Shown in pieces: positions 24,939 through 37,345 of a stretch of 64,000 bases of DNA. The notes beneath the pieces are model-generated. The model had not been told where the DNA came from, did no database searches, and saw only the letters and a program-made list of their open reading frames with translations. Numbering within the stretch: the stretch's first letter is position 1; each line of letters starts with the position of its first letter. Origin of the DNA: Bubalus kerabau (Eukaryota > Chordata > Mammalia > Artiodactyla > Bovidae); NCBI RefSeq assembly GCF_029407905.1, contig NC_073635.1, forward strand, positions 41,097,501-41,161,500. Direction: 5' to 3'. The position numbers and the translations under genes are program-made.

Positions 24939-24992
24939 CACACACATACACACACACACATATGCACACACACACATATGCACACACACATA
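24939..24992. repeat. (CA)n microsatellite, interrupted
   Basis: CA dinucleotides with TA/TATG interruptions. A common association with ruminant SINE ends. Confidence 0.9.
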
Positions 24993-25651
24993 TTCCAAAT
25001 AATTATCTGACTGAACCTGGCAGTAGCGCCAAAGTTGGGGAACATTTCTTCAGATGTGTAGTATTTGCATTTTTATATATTACAATTAATTTCAGCAAAT
25101 TTATATTTAATTATATATCTTAATAGCCAAATCAAGAGTTAAAATATTACTGGAGTTAATTTGATGACCTTTAGGAAAATGGACAAAATATGTTATAAAA
25201 TTTGTCTCTGGAATACTAATTGAAATCTCGATAAAACAAATCTCTCTTCCAACTATTTGTGACAAATTTTCTATTTTTGTAGAAGGCATGGAAAATCTAT
25301 AAACCAACTATTGGGTCTAAGCGTGACCATTTCTGTCCATGCTTGTTTTTAGAAAATGTAAGATTCTTAAATGTATATATGAGGCATTTTTATTGGTTTT
25401 ATATTAATGTGCAATATATCCAGTATAAAAGTTAATTTTATTATTTTAAGTCATTATGTCTATCAATTCACAATTAAAAAAAAATCTATCCACTCTCAAA
25501 TTCTCTAACAAAATAAGATTGCCTTAGTTTCTGTGATATGTCTGTGACTTGTTTGGGCTGTTCATCAAGTTAAAAAATTAAAAGTGCAGTTACTTCAAAT
25601 AGAAGAGGAAAACCTCCCTTGGTTATAAAACTGTAAGTTCCAACAAAACAT

Positions 25652-25900
25652 AGATGTGCTTAATCACTCGGTCATGTCCAGCTCTTTGTGACTGTAGCCG
25701 GCCAGGATCCTCTGTCCATGGGATTCTCTAGGCAAGAATACTGGAGTGGGCTTCAGTTTCCTCCTCCAGGGTATCTTCCTGACCCAGGGGTCAAATCCAA
25801 GCCTGCCCCTTCTCAGGCGGATCTTCCCGACCCAGGGATAGAACCTGGTCTCCTGAATCACAGGCAGATTCTTCACCATCTGAGCCACCAGAGAAGCCCT
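25652..25900 (-). mobile_element. Bov-tA SINE with target-site duplication
   Basis: BovA unit plus tRNA-like head in reverse orientation ('cagattcttcaccatctgag'). Flanked by AAAACAT at 25645-25651 and 25901-25907. The head region carries an extra duplicated piece ('tcttcccgacccagggatag'). Confidence 0.85.
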
Positions 25901-25909
25901 AAAACATGG

Positions 25910-28125
25910 ATAAACCTATTCAAATATGCGATTATGTACAGTTAAAAAAAAAAAAAGACTAATGTAATTCATCTGGTTAGTTGTTAAGATTTCTTTCATC
26001 CTGGTTATGATAGTCTCAATAACTTATTTTAATTCCTTTAAAGGATACTGATCACACATTTTTATTCTCAGGTTTTTAGGTCAACTTAATTGTTCCTGGA
26101 AATTTGCACAATAAACTGCAATGATAACCTTGTAAGTTACCAAAAACTTACCGAATTAGGTTAAATATTCATTCAGAGAGAAACAAATATGCTGAAGAAA
26201 AATTGAGTACTAGAAAAATGAATTTTATACTATTTACCTCACTCAAGAAGCAGTTAAAATAATTTCTAACTGATAAACAGCGCCATCTAGAGGACTTTTT
26301 ATGAAATGCATATTAAAACTGTCTAAAAGCGTTAAATGTATGATTTATGCTATAATTTTTATTTTCTAAATTTCATAAACCTAGCAAGTTATTTTCTATC
26401 TTTCATGAAATTAACTTTGTGGAAAAATTAAACTAGTAAACCATTTTTGCTATGATTTCAAGTCTAAATACTAATACATTGTCAAAATATTATTTGAATG
26501 ATATAATTATTAATTATAATGTTTTTGCAATATAGTAATGTACTTTTGATATTTAATAAGCTAATTATAATATCATAATTCTAGCCCTGTCCTTGTAAAA
26601 CTATATTAGAGTCAATAGCTAGAAAACCCAGCAATACATTGAGGTTTGTATATAATGTATACACATTACAACAAATGTTTCTTTCAGAAAAGTGATAAAA
26701 TTGCCTGTGGTATTCTTGTTATTTCCTCCTTTCTTTCCTCTTTTGTGTTAGTTTCAACATGAACACTTTTCAGTCCTGGTTCATTAATGTACAATTGTGC
26801 TGATTTCTAAGGTCTATTTTTTGAAGAGTTAATCAGTGGCTGAGAATCTGTGGGGTTCTCAGGACCTAAAAAGGTATAAAAAGAGAGATACCTTGCTGTG
26901 TTGCCTATTTAAATAGAAATAATAGTGCCTTAACACAAAGTTTCCATTGTCAAAAATTGGTGAAAAAGAGAGAAAAATATCCATTCTAAAGTTGTGACCA
27001 TCAAATATATGCATATTGCTAATATTATACAAATGGTGCTTACTGAAATTTATTTTTATATGCTCTTGAATTCCAGATTGGTTACTAATGAAATTTGCCA
27101 AACAGTCTACTTCGTATCATTTGTAATCATGTGAGGTTTATTTACAATTTTTTTGAGATGACTAGGATTCTATTTCGGTATAATCTTTATGTTACATCTG
27201 CACTTAAACTGCTAGAGATTATTAATTCTGTTATTAGGAAGACAAAGAGGAGTGTAAATTTCAAATCAAGTCAAACAAGACAGATACATAGCATTAAAAT
27301 GTAGTTCTGCAAAGCTGCTATAAAGCTGTCCAGATGCCTAGTTGAAGGGAAAATCTATGACAAGTGAGTATAAAAGTAATTTTTCTTTTTAAAATTTGAT
27401 GTTTTAATTACAATGAATATCCCTGATAGAGTCCAATACAATTTCATTCTATTATTGTTTTACATTTATGTGAGAAAAAATTACAGGGTTAACGACAGTT
27501 ATGGAATGCTGACTGGCATAACTATTACCATTTCACATCTGCTGTTTCAGTTGGAAATGATCTCTGGTGGGAAAGGAAGGAACTGAATCAGTATCAATGC
27601 ACATAAGAATAATCACTTATTTTGTAGTGGAGACTTTGATATTTTTATATTATTTGACATTACACATTTATGTATTTTATTTTCTAATCAAATTAAGAAA
27701 TACATATGGAAGAAATAGTATACCACAGAGTAACGGAAAATGTGGAAATGTTGGCCACTTTTCTCTACTTGAAGCTTTGGACCCTTGCCTTTTAATAAGA
27801 AAAATGTTATGTGTAGAAAAATAGTACAATCCTCTATCTAGATTCAGCAATTTTTAGTATCATCTCGGATTTCCTTGATCTCTTCTCACACTTGCTCAAC
27901 CATCTGAAAGTAAGATACAGACCTGTCATTGCAAAATTATTCAGAATGCATTTCCTAAGAATAAGGACAGTCTCTTCCATAATCTCAGTATCATTATCAC
28001 ACTTAAGAAAGTAGTAATAATTCCATAACATCATTTAATAGCTAGTTTATTATTCAATTTCTTCTTCTCATTTTCAGAAAGTTTATAGCCATTCACAAAT
28101 GGCTCTTCTAAATACAATGCAATCT
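25910..28125. other. AT-rich DNA with one candidate CTCF site
   Basis: No coding frame beyond 85 codons and no repeat family recognised. The candidate CTCF core at 26280-26293 is the only feature I would name. Confidence 0.55.
26280..26293 (-). promoter_or_regulatory. Candidate CTCF core site
   Basis: The minus strand reads CCTCTAGATGGCGC, one mismatch from the CTCF core consensus. It is about 9 kb upstream of the CpG island, in unique AT-rich DNA and outside any repeat I recognise, with the same orientation as the candidate at 10219. Confidence 0.4.
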
Positions 28126-28136
28126 AATTTATGGTT

Positions 28137-28876
28137 CGGTTCAGTTCAGTTCAGTTGCTCAGTCATGTCTGACTCTTTGAGACCCAATGACCCACAGCAA
28201 GCCAGGCCTCACTGTTCATCCCCAACTCCTGCAGTCTACCCAAACTCATGTCCATCGAGTTGGTGATGCCATCCAACCATCTCATCCTCTGTCGTCCCCT
28301 TCTCCTCCTGCCCTCAATCTTTCCCAGCATCAGGGTCTTTTCAAATGAGTCAGCTCTTCGCATCAGGTGGCCAAAGTATTGGAGTTTCAGCTTCAGCATC
28401 AGTCCTTCCAATGAATACCCAGGACTGATTTCCTTTAGGATGGTTGGATCTCCTTGCAGTCCAAGGGACTCTCAAAAGTCTTCTCCAACACCACGGTTCA
28501 AAAGCATCAATTCTTCGGTGCTCAGCTTTCTTCACAGTCCAACTCTCACATTCATACATGACTACTGGAAAAACCATAGCCTTGACTAGATGGACCTTTG
28601 TTGGTAAAGTAATGTCTCTGCTTTTTAATATGCTGTCTAGGTTGGTCATAACTTTCCTTCCAAGGAGTAAGCCTCTTTTAATTTCATGGCTGCAGTCACC
28701 ATCTGCAGTGATTTTGGAGCACAGAAAAATAAAGTCAGCCACTGTTTCTACTGTTTCCCCATCTATTTGCCATGAAGTGATGGGACCAGATGCCATGATC
28801 TTATTTTTCTGAATGTTGAGCTTTAAGCCAACTTTTTCACTCTCCTCTTTCACTTTCATCAAGAGGCTCTTGATGA
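28137..28876 (-). mobile_element. BovB LINE, 5'-truncated, with target-site duplication
   Basis: Carries the BovB 3' terminus (TTCAG pentamers read in reverse at 28137-28156). On the minus strand it encodes the C-terminal part of the RTE reverse-transcriptase polyprotein (frame 28350-28862, motifs MASGPITSWQIDGE and DITLPTKVHLVKAMVFPV). A perfect 11-base duplication AATTTATGGTT at 28126-28136 and 28877-28887 shows that this is one complete, 5'-truncated insertion. Confidence 0.95.
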
Positions 28877-28887
28877 AATTTATGGTT

Positions 28888-29644
28888 ACATTGCCCTTAT
28901 TGTTACATCTCTTTAGTCTCAGTTTAAAACAGTTCTCATTTTATGACAATTTATTTTTGTTGACTTTAGGGTAGTTGTACAGTGGACTATTTCACAATCT
29001 TATTTGCTTAATTGCTTCTTCTTGGTATCATTGACTTGATTCTCTGTGACTTGTATTTTTATCTGGGAGTTAGATGTAAAATGATGTTGTTCACTGAATA
29101 TGATTTGGATCACACACATAATTTTAAATATTACAATAGTTAGTTTTAAAAAATAAGAAAAATAAGGTAAAATTAATAACATATTTCATTCAGCCCCATA
29201 CATCTAAAATGTAGTTTACCATGTAACCAATATAAAAATGTTAATGATAATTGTTAACATATTTTACCTTCTTTTTTAAAAGTTCTTTATCCCTAAAGTG
29301 CTAACTCCTGGACATGTTCACTCCCAGAAGCTATTGTGTCTCCGTTTCCCCAAGGATAAGGAAAAATGATATCCAGCTTGTTGTTTGGCAGAAAAAAAAA
29401 TAGTCCTTAGTTGCAGCATCTTGAGTATAAAGACAGTTTTCTCCACTTCATCATTCAGCAGATATTTAACATTAAAAGAAAGAAGGCTACTTGTAATTGA
29501 AGAAATGAAATCACGGCTGGGTGGCTAGGGTTTCTACTATTTTTGCAAAGCCATTTGAGGAAGAGCCGGAAGAAAAGGAATCTCTGTTCTGCTGTCATAG
29601 TTGCCATGGCTTCTGTACTGTCTTGAAAAGCCTGTACATAATCA
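28888..29644. other. AT-rich DNA, nothing recognised
   Basis: Only short chance frames; no repeat family recognised. Confidence 0.5.
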
Positions 29645-29960
29645 CTTCCCTGATAGCTCAGTTGGTGAAGAATCCACCTGCAATGCAGGATACCCTGGTT
29701 TGATTCCTGGGTGGGGAAGATCCGCTAGAGAAGGGATAGGCTACCCACTCCACTATTCCTGAGCTTCCCAGGTGGTTCAGCTGGTAGAGAATTCGCCTGC
29801 AATGCAGGAGACCTGGATTTGCTCCCTGGGTTGGGAAGATTCTGTGGAGAAGGGAACTGCTATCCACTGCAGTATTCTGGACTGGAGAATTCCATGGACT
29901 GTATAGTCCATGGGGTTGCAAAGAATCAACACAACTGTGTGACTTTCACTTTCAATCGCT
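29645..29960 (+). mobile_element. Bov-tA SINE preceded by an extra tRNA-like head
   Basis: Two tRNA-Glu-like heads in tandem (29645-29760, 'tgatagctcagttggtgaag'; 29762-29860, 'caggtggttcagctggtaga'), the second followed by a BovA body ending near 29960. Either a tandem SINE insertion or a composite. The heads resemble tRNA box A and B but are SINE parts, not genes. Confidence 0.85.
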
Positions 29961-29996
29961 GCTCATACATGGGAAAACACAGAAAAAAAACAGAGA

Positions 29997-29997
<1 letters not shown>

Positions 29998-30028
<31 letters not shown>

Positions 30029-30035
30029 ACAAACA
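29998..30035. repeat. (CAAAA)n / A-rich tract
   Basis: CAAAA units directly after the SINE, probably its expanded tail. Confidence 0.8.
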
Positions 30036-30069
30036 CAGGACCAAAAAAGCAAACCAAAGAAACAGATTT

Positions 30070-30480
30070 CCCCAGACCAGCAAGAACTTTGTGTTCCCCA
30101 TGAAGGGTAGAGGTGGGTTCTTTCCTACCTCAGCCCTGAGTTGCTACAGGCAGCCCACGTATCTTCAGTCAGTAGCACTACTTGGAGTAGATGGGAGCCC
30201 AGTCCACCAATAGGTGAGGCCAGCAACCTACCGGAGAATGTACCAGGAATCCTTAATGATAGGAGGAGGCCTGAGAATGAACTCTCTGTGGCTCTCTCCT
30301 CCCTCCTTCACCGAGTCCACCACGCGGACCAGCCCTTCTAGTGCCCTCCTGATTTTCCCTTCAGGACTCCTCAGTTCCCACGCCTGTGCAGAATCCAGCC
30401 TACTGGGCAGTTGTTCTGATGTGTCAGGCTCTCTTTTGTCCCCATCCCTTTTTGGGAATAGACCTCAATTCAGAGAACAT
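30070..30480. other. Unassigned GC-richer block between repeats
   Basis: About 410 bases, noticeably richer in G+C than the flanks, lying between a SINE tail and a BovB 3' end. Frames of 66-130 codons overlap here but show no domain. It could be a fragment of a ruminant LTR or another repeat that I cannot name. Confidence 0.35.
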
Positions 30481-31343
30481 TCAGTTCAGTTCAGTCGCTC
30501 AGTTGTGTCTGACTCTTTGCGACCCCATGAATTGCAGCACGCCAAGCCTCCCTGTCCATCACCAACTCCCAGAGTTCACTCAGACTCACGTCCATTGAGT
30601 CCGTGATGCCATCCAGCCATCTCATCCTCTGTTGTCCCCTTCTCCTCCTGCCCCCAATCTCTCCCGGCATCAGTCTTTTCCAATGAGTCAACTCTTCTCA
30701 TGAGGTGGACAAAGTATTGGAGCTTCAGCTTTAGCATCATTCCTTCCAAAGAACACCCAGGACTGATCTCCTTTAGAATGGACTGGTTGGATCTCCTTGC
30801 CATCCAAGGGACTCTCAAGAGTCTTCTCCAACACCACAGTTCAAAAGCAACAATTCTTCGGCTCTCAGCTTTCTTCACAGTCCAATTCACATCCATACAT
30901 GACTACTGGAAAAACCATAGCCTTAACTAGACGGACCTTTGGTGGCAAAGTAATGTCTCTGCTTTTGAATATGCTATCTAGCTTGGTCATAACTTTCCTT
31001 CCAAGGAGTAAAAGTCTTTTAATTTCATGGCTGCAATCACTATGTGCAGTGATTTGGGAGCCCCCAAAAATAAAGTCTGCCACTGTTTCCACTGTTCCCA
31101 TCTATTTCCCATGAAGTGATGGGACCAGATGCCATGATCTTTGTTTTCTGAAGGTTGAGCTTTAACCCAACTTTTTCACTCTCCTCTTTCACCTTCATCA
31201 AGAGGCTTTTCAGTTCCTCTTCGCTTTCTGCCATAAGGGTGGTGTCATCTACATATCTGAGGTTCTTGAGATTTCTCCTGGCAATCTTGATTCCAGCTTC
31301 TGCTTCTTCCAGCCCAGCGTCTCTCAGGATGTACTCTGCATAT
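30481..31343 (-). mobile_element. BovB LINE, 5'-truncated
   Basis: Same 3' terminus and RT C-terminal coding as the copy at 28.1 kb, extending a little further 5' (frame 31040-31360 has YVDDT in place of the usual YADDT). Frames are broken between 30576 and 31101. A short AACATT repeat at 30475-30480 and 31344-31349 may be the target-site duplication. Confidence 0.92.
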
Positions 31344-31389
31344 AACATTAGAGGAGTCAAATACTGTCGCTGGCCTGATTCTGAATGTT

Positions 31390-31545
31390 ATCATGGTGCA
31401 GGGGCTGCTGCTGCTTAGTTGTTCAGTTGTGTCCAGCTTTCTGTGGCTCCGGGGACAGAGGAGCACCACCAGGCTCCTCTGGCCATGGAATTTTCCAGGC
31501 AACAACACTGGAGCAAGGTGCCTTTTCCTGAGGTTTCAGGGTTGG
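31390..31545 (-). mobile_element. Degenerate BovA-type SINE
   Basis: Begins with CTG repeats ('ggggctgctgctgcttagtt') and carries 'caggctcctctggccatgga' and 'ttccaggcaacaacactgga'. Diverged from other copies in the window. Confidence 0.75.
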
Positions 31546-32317
31546 CCTCAACTCAAGACACACGTGACACTGCTACAGAGCAGCCAGCAGGGCTGCATGC
31601 TGTGCATTTCTCTTGCCACACAGAATTATCTCTGTAATCGCACTCAGCTTCCTGAGTGAGGTGAAACAAATTTCTAGCATTCTGTTAACATTTTATGGGG
31701 TCTCAGTCAGGCAGCAAGTAAAGAGTTTTATTTTTTTCTAACAATCTTTTTAAAAGCTTGGAAAAAGAATGCAAGAAATTACATCTGCAAGAAAAAATAT
31801 GTAATTTTTCTTTAAATATACTTTATTATCAAGACTTCATATTTTATGAGATTCATAGATGTATTGCCATCTCAAATAATTTATTCTTTAAAAAAGATCA
31901 CATCCACAGAGTACTTAATTACATTTGAAGATATTGCGGTTTTCCAAATGTGGCCATTTTATTGATTTTGTTTCAAAAGTATTTTCTCTTATTTCATATT
32001 TTAATTAATGAGAACCTGCTCTATAGTAGAGGGAACTCTACTCAGTGCTCTGGTGTGACCTAAATGGGAAGGAAATTCAAAAAAGAAAGGATATGCATAT
32101 GCATAGCTGATTCACTTTGCCGTGCAGTAGAAACCAATACAACATTGAACAATAACATTTGTTACAAAGGAAGGATACTTAAGAAACAGGAAAATCTGTT
32201 ATCAGTATGAATTATACTTGCTGTTTGCAATTGTGATGATCTGTTAGGGTACACTGATTTCATTTACCACTTTGTATATGAAATTTATATTATCTATTTA
32301 AATTCAAGCTTCTAAAA
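31546..32317. other. AT-rich DNA with an L1 3' fragment
   Basis: At about 32020-32160 there is a short plus-strand L1 3'-end fragment ('tgattcactttgccgtgcag', 'aaaccaatacaacattgaac'). Nothing else recognised. Confidence 0.5.
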
Positions 32318-32328
32318 CAACGCTTTCA

Positions 32329-35300
32329 GTTCAGTTCAGTTGTTCAGTCTCTCAGTTGTGTCCGACTCTTTGTGATCCCATGAATCGCAGCACACCAGTC
32401 CTCCCTGTCCATCACCAACTCCCGGAGTTCACCCAAATTTCTGTCCATAGAGTCGGTGATGCCATCCAGCCATCTCATCCTCTGTCATCCCTTTCTCCTC
32501 CTACCCTCAATACCTCCCAGCATCAGAGTCTTTTCCAATGAGTCAACTCTTCATATGAGGTGGACAAAGTACTGGAGTTTCAGCTTTAGCATCATTCCCT
32601 CCAAAGAACACCCAGGACTGATATCCTTTAAAATGGACTGGTTGGATCTCCTTGCCATCCAAGGGACTCTCAAGAGTCTTCTCCAACACCACAGTTCAAA
32701 AGCATCAATTCTTCAGTGCTCAGATCTCTTCACAGTCCAATTCTCACATCCATACATGATCAGTGGAAAAACCATAGCCTTGACTAGACGGACCTTTGTT
32801 GGCAAAGTAATGTCTCTGCTTTTTAATATGCTGTCTAGCTTGGTCATAATTTTCCTTCCAAGGAGTAAGTGTCTTTTAATTTCATGGCTGCAATTCCCAT
32901 CTGCAGTGATTTGGGAGCCCCCCCAAAATAAAGTCTGCCACTGTTTCCTCTGTTTCCCCATCTATTTCCCATGAAGTGATGGGACCAGATGCCATGATCT
33001 TAGTTTTCTGAATGCTGAGCTTTAAGCCAACTTGTTCACTCTCCTCTTTCACTTTCATCAAGAGGCTTTTGAGTTCCTCTTCACTTTCTGCCATAAAGGT
33101 GGTGTCATCTGCATATCTGAGGTTATTGATATTTCTCCCTGCAATCTTGAATCCAGCTTGTGCTTCTTCCAGCCCAGCGTTTCTCAGGATGTACTCTGCA
33201 TAGAAGTTAAATAAGCAGGGTGACAATATACAGCCTTGACGTACTCCTTTTCCTATTTGGAACCAGTCTGTTCCATGTCCAGTTCTAACTGTTGCTTCCT
33301 GACCCGCATACAGATTTCTCAAGAGGCAGGTCAGGTGGTCTGGTATTCCCATCTCTTTCAGAATTTTCCACAGTTTATTGTGATCCACACAGTCAAAGGC
33401 TTTGGCATAGTCAAGAAAGCAGATATAGATGTTTTTCTGGAACTCTCTTGCTTTTTCGATGATCCAGCGGATGTTGGCAATTTGATCTATGGTTCCTCTG
33501 CCTTTTCTAAAACCAGCTTGAACATCTAGAGGTTCACGGTTCATGTATTGCTGAAGCCTGGCTTGGAGAATTTTGAGTATTACTTTACTAGCATGTGAGA
33601 TGAGTGCAATTGTGCAGTAGTTTGCGCATTCTTTGGCATTGCCTTTCTTTGCGATGGAATGAAAACTGACCTTTTCCAGTCCTGTAGCCACTGCTGAGTG
33701 TTCCAAATTTGCTGACTTATTGAGTGCAGCACTTTCATAGCATCATCTTTCAGGATGTGAAAGAGCTCAACTGGAATTCCATCACCTCCACTAGCTTTGT
33801 TCATAGTGATGCTTTTTAAGGCCCACTTGACTTCACATTCAAGGATGTCTGGCTCTAGGTGAGTGAACACACCATCGTGATTATCTTGGTCATGAAGCTG
33901 TTTTTTGTACAGTTCTTCTGTGTATTCTTGCCACCTCTTCTTAATATCTTCTGCTTCTCTTAGGTCCCTACCATTTCTGTCCTTTATTGTGCCCATCTTT
34001 GCATGAAATGTTGCCTTGCTATTTCTAATTTTATTGAAGAGATCTCTAGTATTTCCCATTCTGTTGTTTTCCTCTATTTCTTTGCATTGATTGCTGAGGA
34101 AGGCTTTCTTATCTCTTCTTGCTATTCTTTAGAACTCTGTATTCAGATGCTTATATCTTTCCTTTTCTTCTTTGCTTTTCACTTCTCTTCTTTTCACAGC
34201 TATTTGTAAGGCCTCCCCAGACAGCCATTTTGCTTTTTTGCATTTCTTTTCCATGGGGATGGTCTTGATCCCTGTCTCCTGTACAATGTCACGAACCTCC
34301 GACCATAGTTCATCAGGCACTCTATCAGATCTAGTCCCTTAAATCTATTTCTCACTTCCACTATATAATAATAAGGGATTTGATTTAGGTCATACCTGAA
34401 TGGACTACTGGTTTTCCCTACTTTCTTCAATTTAAGTCTGAATTTGGCAATAAGGAGTTCATGATCTGAATCACAGTCAGCTCCTGGTCGTGTTTTTGCT
34501 GACTGTATAGAGCTTCTCCATCTTTGGCTACAAAGAATATAATCAATCCGATTTCGGTGTTGACCATCTGGTGATGTCCATGTGTAGAGTCTTCTTTTGT
34601 GTTGTTGGAAGAGGGTGTTTGCTATGACCAGTGCAGTTTCTTGGCAAAACTCTATTAGACTTTGCCCTGCTTCATTCTGTAGTCCAAGGCCAAATATGCC
34701 TATTACCCCAGGTGTTTCTTGACTTCCTCCTTTTGCATTCCAGTCCCTTATAATGAAAAGGACATCTTTTTTGGGTGTTAGTTCTAAAAGGTCTTGTAGG
34801 TCTTCATAGAACCATTCAGCTTCAGGTGCTTCAGCATTACTGGTTTGGCCATAGACTTGGATTACTGTGATATTGAATGGTTTGCCTTGGAAATGAAGAG
34901 AGATCATTCTGTCATTTTTGAGGTTGCATCCAAGTACTGCATTTTGGACTCTTTTGTTGACCGTGATGGCTACTCCATTTCTTCTAAGAGATTCCTGCCC
35001 ACAGTAGTAGATATAATGGCCATCTGATTTAAATTCACCCATTCCAGTCCATTTTAGTTCGCTGATTCCTAGCATGTCGACGTTCACTCTTGCCAACTCC
35101 TGTTTGACTACTTTAAATTCGCCTTGATTCATGGACCTAACATTCCAGGTTCCTATGCAATATTGATCTTTACAGCATGGGACTTGACTTCCATCACCAG
35201 TCACATCCACAGCTGGGTGTTTTTTTTTGTTTTGGCTCCATCCCTTCATTCTTTCTGGAGTTATTTCTCCACTGATCTCCAGTAGCATATTGGGCACCTA

Positions 35301-35787
35301 CCGACCCGGGGAGTTCCTCTTTCAGTATCCTATCATTTCGCCTTTTCATACTGTTCATGGGATTCTCAAGGCAAGAATACTGAAATGGTTTGCCATTCCC
35401 TTCTCCAGTGGACCACATTCTGTCAGACCTCTCCACCATGATCCGCCTGTCTTGGGTGGCCCCACACGGCATGGCTTAGTTTCACTGAGTTAGACAAGGC
35501 TATGGTCCATGTGATTAGATTGACTAGTTTTCTGTGATTATATTTTGTGTGTCTGCCCTCTGATGCCTCTTGCAACACCTACCATCTTACTTGGGTTTCT
35601 CTTACCTTGGACATGGGGTATCTCTTCACGTTTGCTCCAGCAAGGCACAGCCGCTGCTCCTTACCTTGGACGAGGGGTATCTCCTCACAGCCGCCCCTCC
35701 TGACCTTGAACGTGGAGTAGCTCCTATCGGCCCTCCTGCTCCTGCCCAGCCACCACTCCTTCCTTGGATGTGGGGTTGCTCCTTACA
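32329..35787 (-). mobile_element. BovB LINE, full length, frame-broken
   Basis: The only copy here that keeps the 5' region, endonuclease, reverse transcriptase and 3' terminus, about 3.46 kb. Flanking duplications CAACGCTTTCA (32318-32328) and CAATGCTTTCA (35788-35798) differ at one base. On the minus strand a 365-codon frame (35297-34200) holds the APE-type endonuclease (GTWNVRSMNQG, GISELKW, DWNAKGG, SDHELL). A 274-codon frame (33706-32882) holds the reverse transcriptase core (FLDYAKAFD, GVRQGC, YADDT). These and the linking frames (34320-34129, 34059-33580, 32961-32713) lie in different phases, so at least three frameshifts separate them. BovB is known to have spread horizontally among vertebrates and to mobilise Bov-A SINEs; this copy cannot make an intact protein. 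Confidence 0.95.
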
Positions 35788-35798
35788 CAATGCTTTCA

Positions 35799-36239
35799 AT
35801 GGCTGACAAATAGTATTCCCCCATGTAACTTATGAAAATTCATTGTAAACATTTTAACTAGACTGGGTTAGTAGCAAAATTATTTTATTTAGTTCCATAA
35901 AAACGTTGTGATCTATTCACATTAGTGATCAATTCCACTTTAAATTTATTTTACTTTTAATACTCTTTTTATCCAACAAAATATGGCATTCATATGTGAA
36001 ATGTTTTTCAGAGTTGCAGTAACTTCTTAAGTTATAAAGTTATACAAACTCCTGAGGGCAAAAGGAGATCTTTAAAAAAACAGTATGATATGGAGGGTGG
36101 ATGATTCCTCTCAAGTTGTCTTTTTCGTATTACCCCACTTCAGCTGCCAGTAGACTGTTGTATGTCACCTCAAGGCCCTCTCAAACCCCCATTGCCCTCA
36201 TCCTCACTCCCACCACATTAGTACAACCAGATAAGTATG
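35799..36239. other. AT-rich DNA, nothing recognised
   Basis: Between the full-length BovB and an old L1 fragment. No coding frame or repeat recognised. Confidence 0.45.
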
Positions 36240-36660
36240 TCTTACATATTTATATCTATTTCAAAAAACATCTTTGAGTGTGGATACTTAAAGATCAACT
36301 TTATCAATATTGGTGGGGACATTCTAGAAATTTAATCATTCCCATATGCTTAATTTTTCTAAAATTCTAAGGTATATTGGCCATCACAATACATGTGTCC
36401 TCAATTCTTTTGTATCTCTATAGATAAATATATAAAAATGAGATTGTTGGGGCAAAGGAAATGCACATGAAGTTGATAACTATTTCCAAACTATAACCTT
36501 CCTGATAGATATCAGCTTAAATATACACCAAGAATATATACTCAAATTCTTTCCAACATTGAATGTGGTCAATCTTTTAATTTTTTTAAAACAATCTGAT
36601 AGGATAATGTTATTTTTAACTTTCATTTATTTGAACACTACCGAATCAGTGACTTCTAAA
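36240..36660 (-). mobile_element. Old L1 fragment, antisense
   Basis: The plus-strand text ('atgagattgttggggcaaag', later 'ttccaacattgaatgtggtc' and 'aatctgataggataatg') is the reverse of an old L1 3' region. No coding capacity. Confidence 0.5.
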
Positions 36661-36669
36661 CATGTATAG

Positions 36670-37345
36670 TTTCATTGAGTTAGACAAGGTTGTGGTCCAT
36701 GTGATCAGTCTGGTTAGTTTTCTGTGACTGTGGTTTTCATTCTTTCTGCCCTCGGATGAAAAAGGACAGGAGGCTAATGTAAGCTTCCTGATGTGAGAGA
36801 CTGACTGTGGGGGAAACTGGGTCTTGTTCTGATGGGCAGGTCCATGCTCAGTAAATCTTTAATCCAATTTTCTGTTGATGGGTGGGGCTGTGTTCCCTCC
36901 CTGTTTTACCTGAGGCCAAACTGTCCACTGGAAACTTTAGGACACTCACAGACAAGTCCAACTCAGTCTCTTGTGGGGACACTGCTCCTTTCTCCTGGTT
37001 CCTGGGGCCCATGGGGTATTTTTTGTGCCCTCCAAGAGTCTGCTTCCCCATTCCTGTGGAAGTTCTGTAATCAAATCCCACTGGCCTCCAGAGTCAAATT
37101 CCCTGAGGGTTCTCAGTCCTTTTGCTGGTTCCCCAAGTTGGAAAATCCGTTGTGGGTCCTAGAACTTTCTTAATAGCTCGAGAATTTCTTTAGTATAATT
37201 GTTCTGCAGTTTGTGGGTCATCTGTTCAGCTCTATGGTGGATAACACTGTGTGACCCAGGTCTGCTGCAGCCACAGACCCTGTCCCAGTGGCAGGTCACT
37301 GATGACCCATGCCTCTGCAGCGATCATTTAAACACTCAAAGTGTG
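36670..37345 (-). mobile_element. BovB 5'-region-like segment, reverse orientation
   Basis: Its first ~90 bases closely match 35480-35570 of the full-length BovB ('tagtttcattgagttagaca', 'ggtccatgtgatcag', 'tctgccctc'). The rest then departs from that copy and looks like a longer bovine repeat leader (recognised only as a recurrent bovine text, family name uncertain). It directly abuts a plus-strand BovB reverse-transcriptase segment, so the two form an inverted composite. Confidence 0.45.

Noticed and set aside
29645..29860. tRNA genes suggested by box A/B-like sequence (also at 42054 and 51647)
   Set aside because: These are tRNA-Glu-derived heads of Bov-tA SINEs with BovA bodies attached; they lack a proper acceptor stem and gene context.
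32713..35297. Endonuclease and reverse-transcriptase frames as host genes
   Set aside because: They are BovB coding remnants bounded by target-site duplications and broken by frameshifts.
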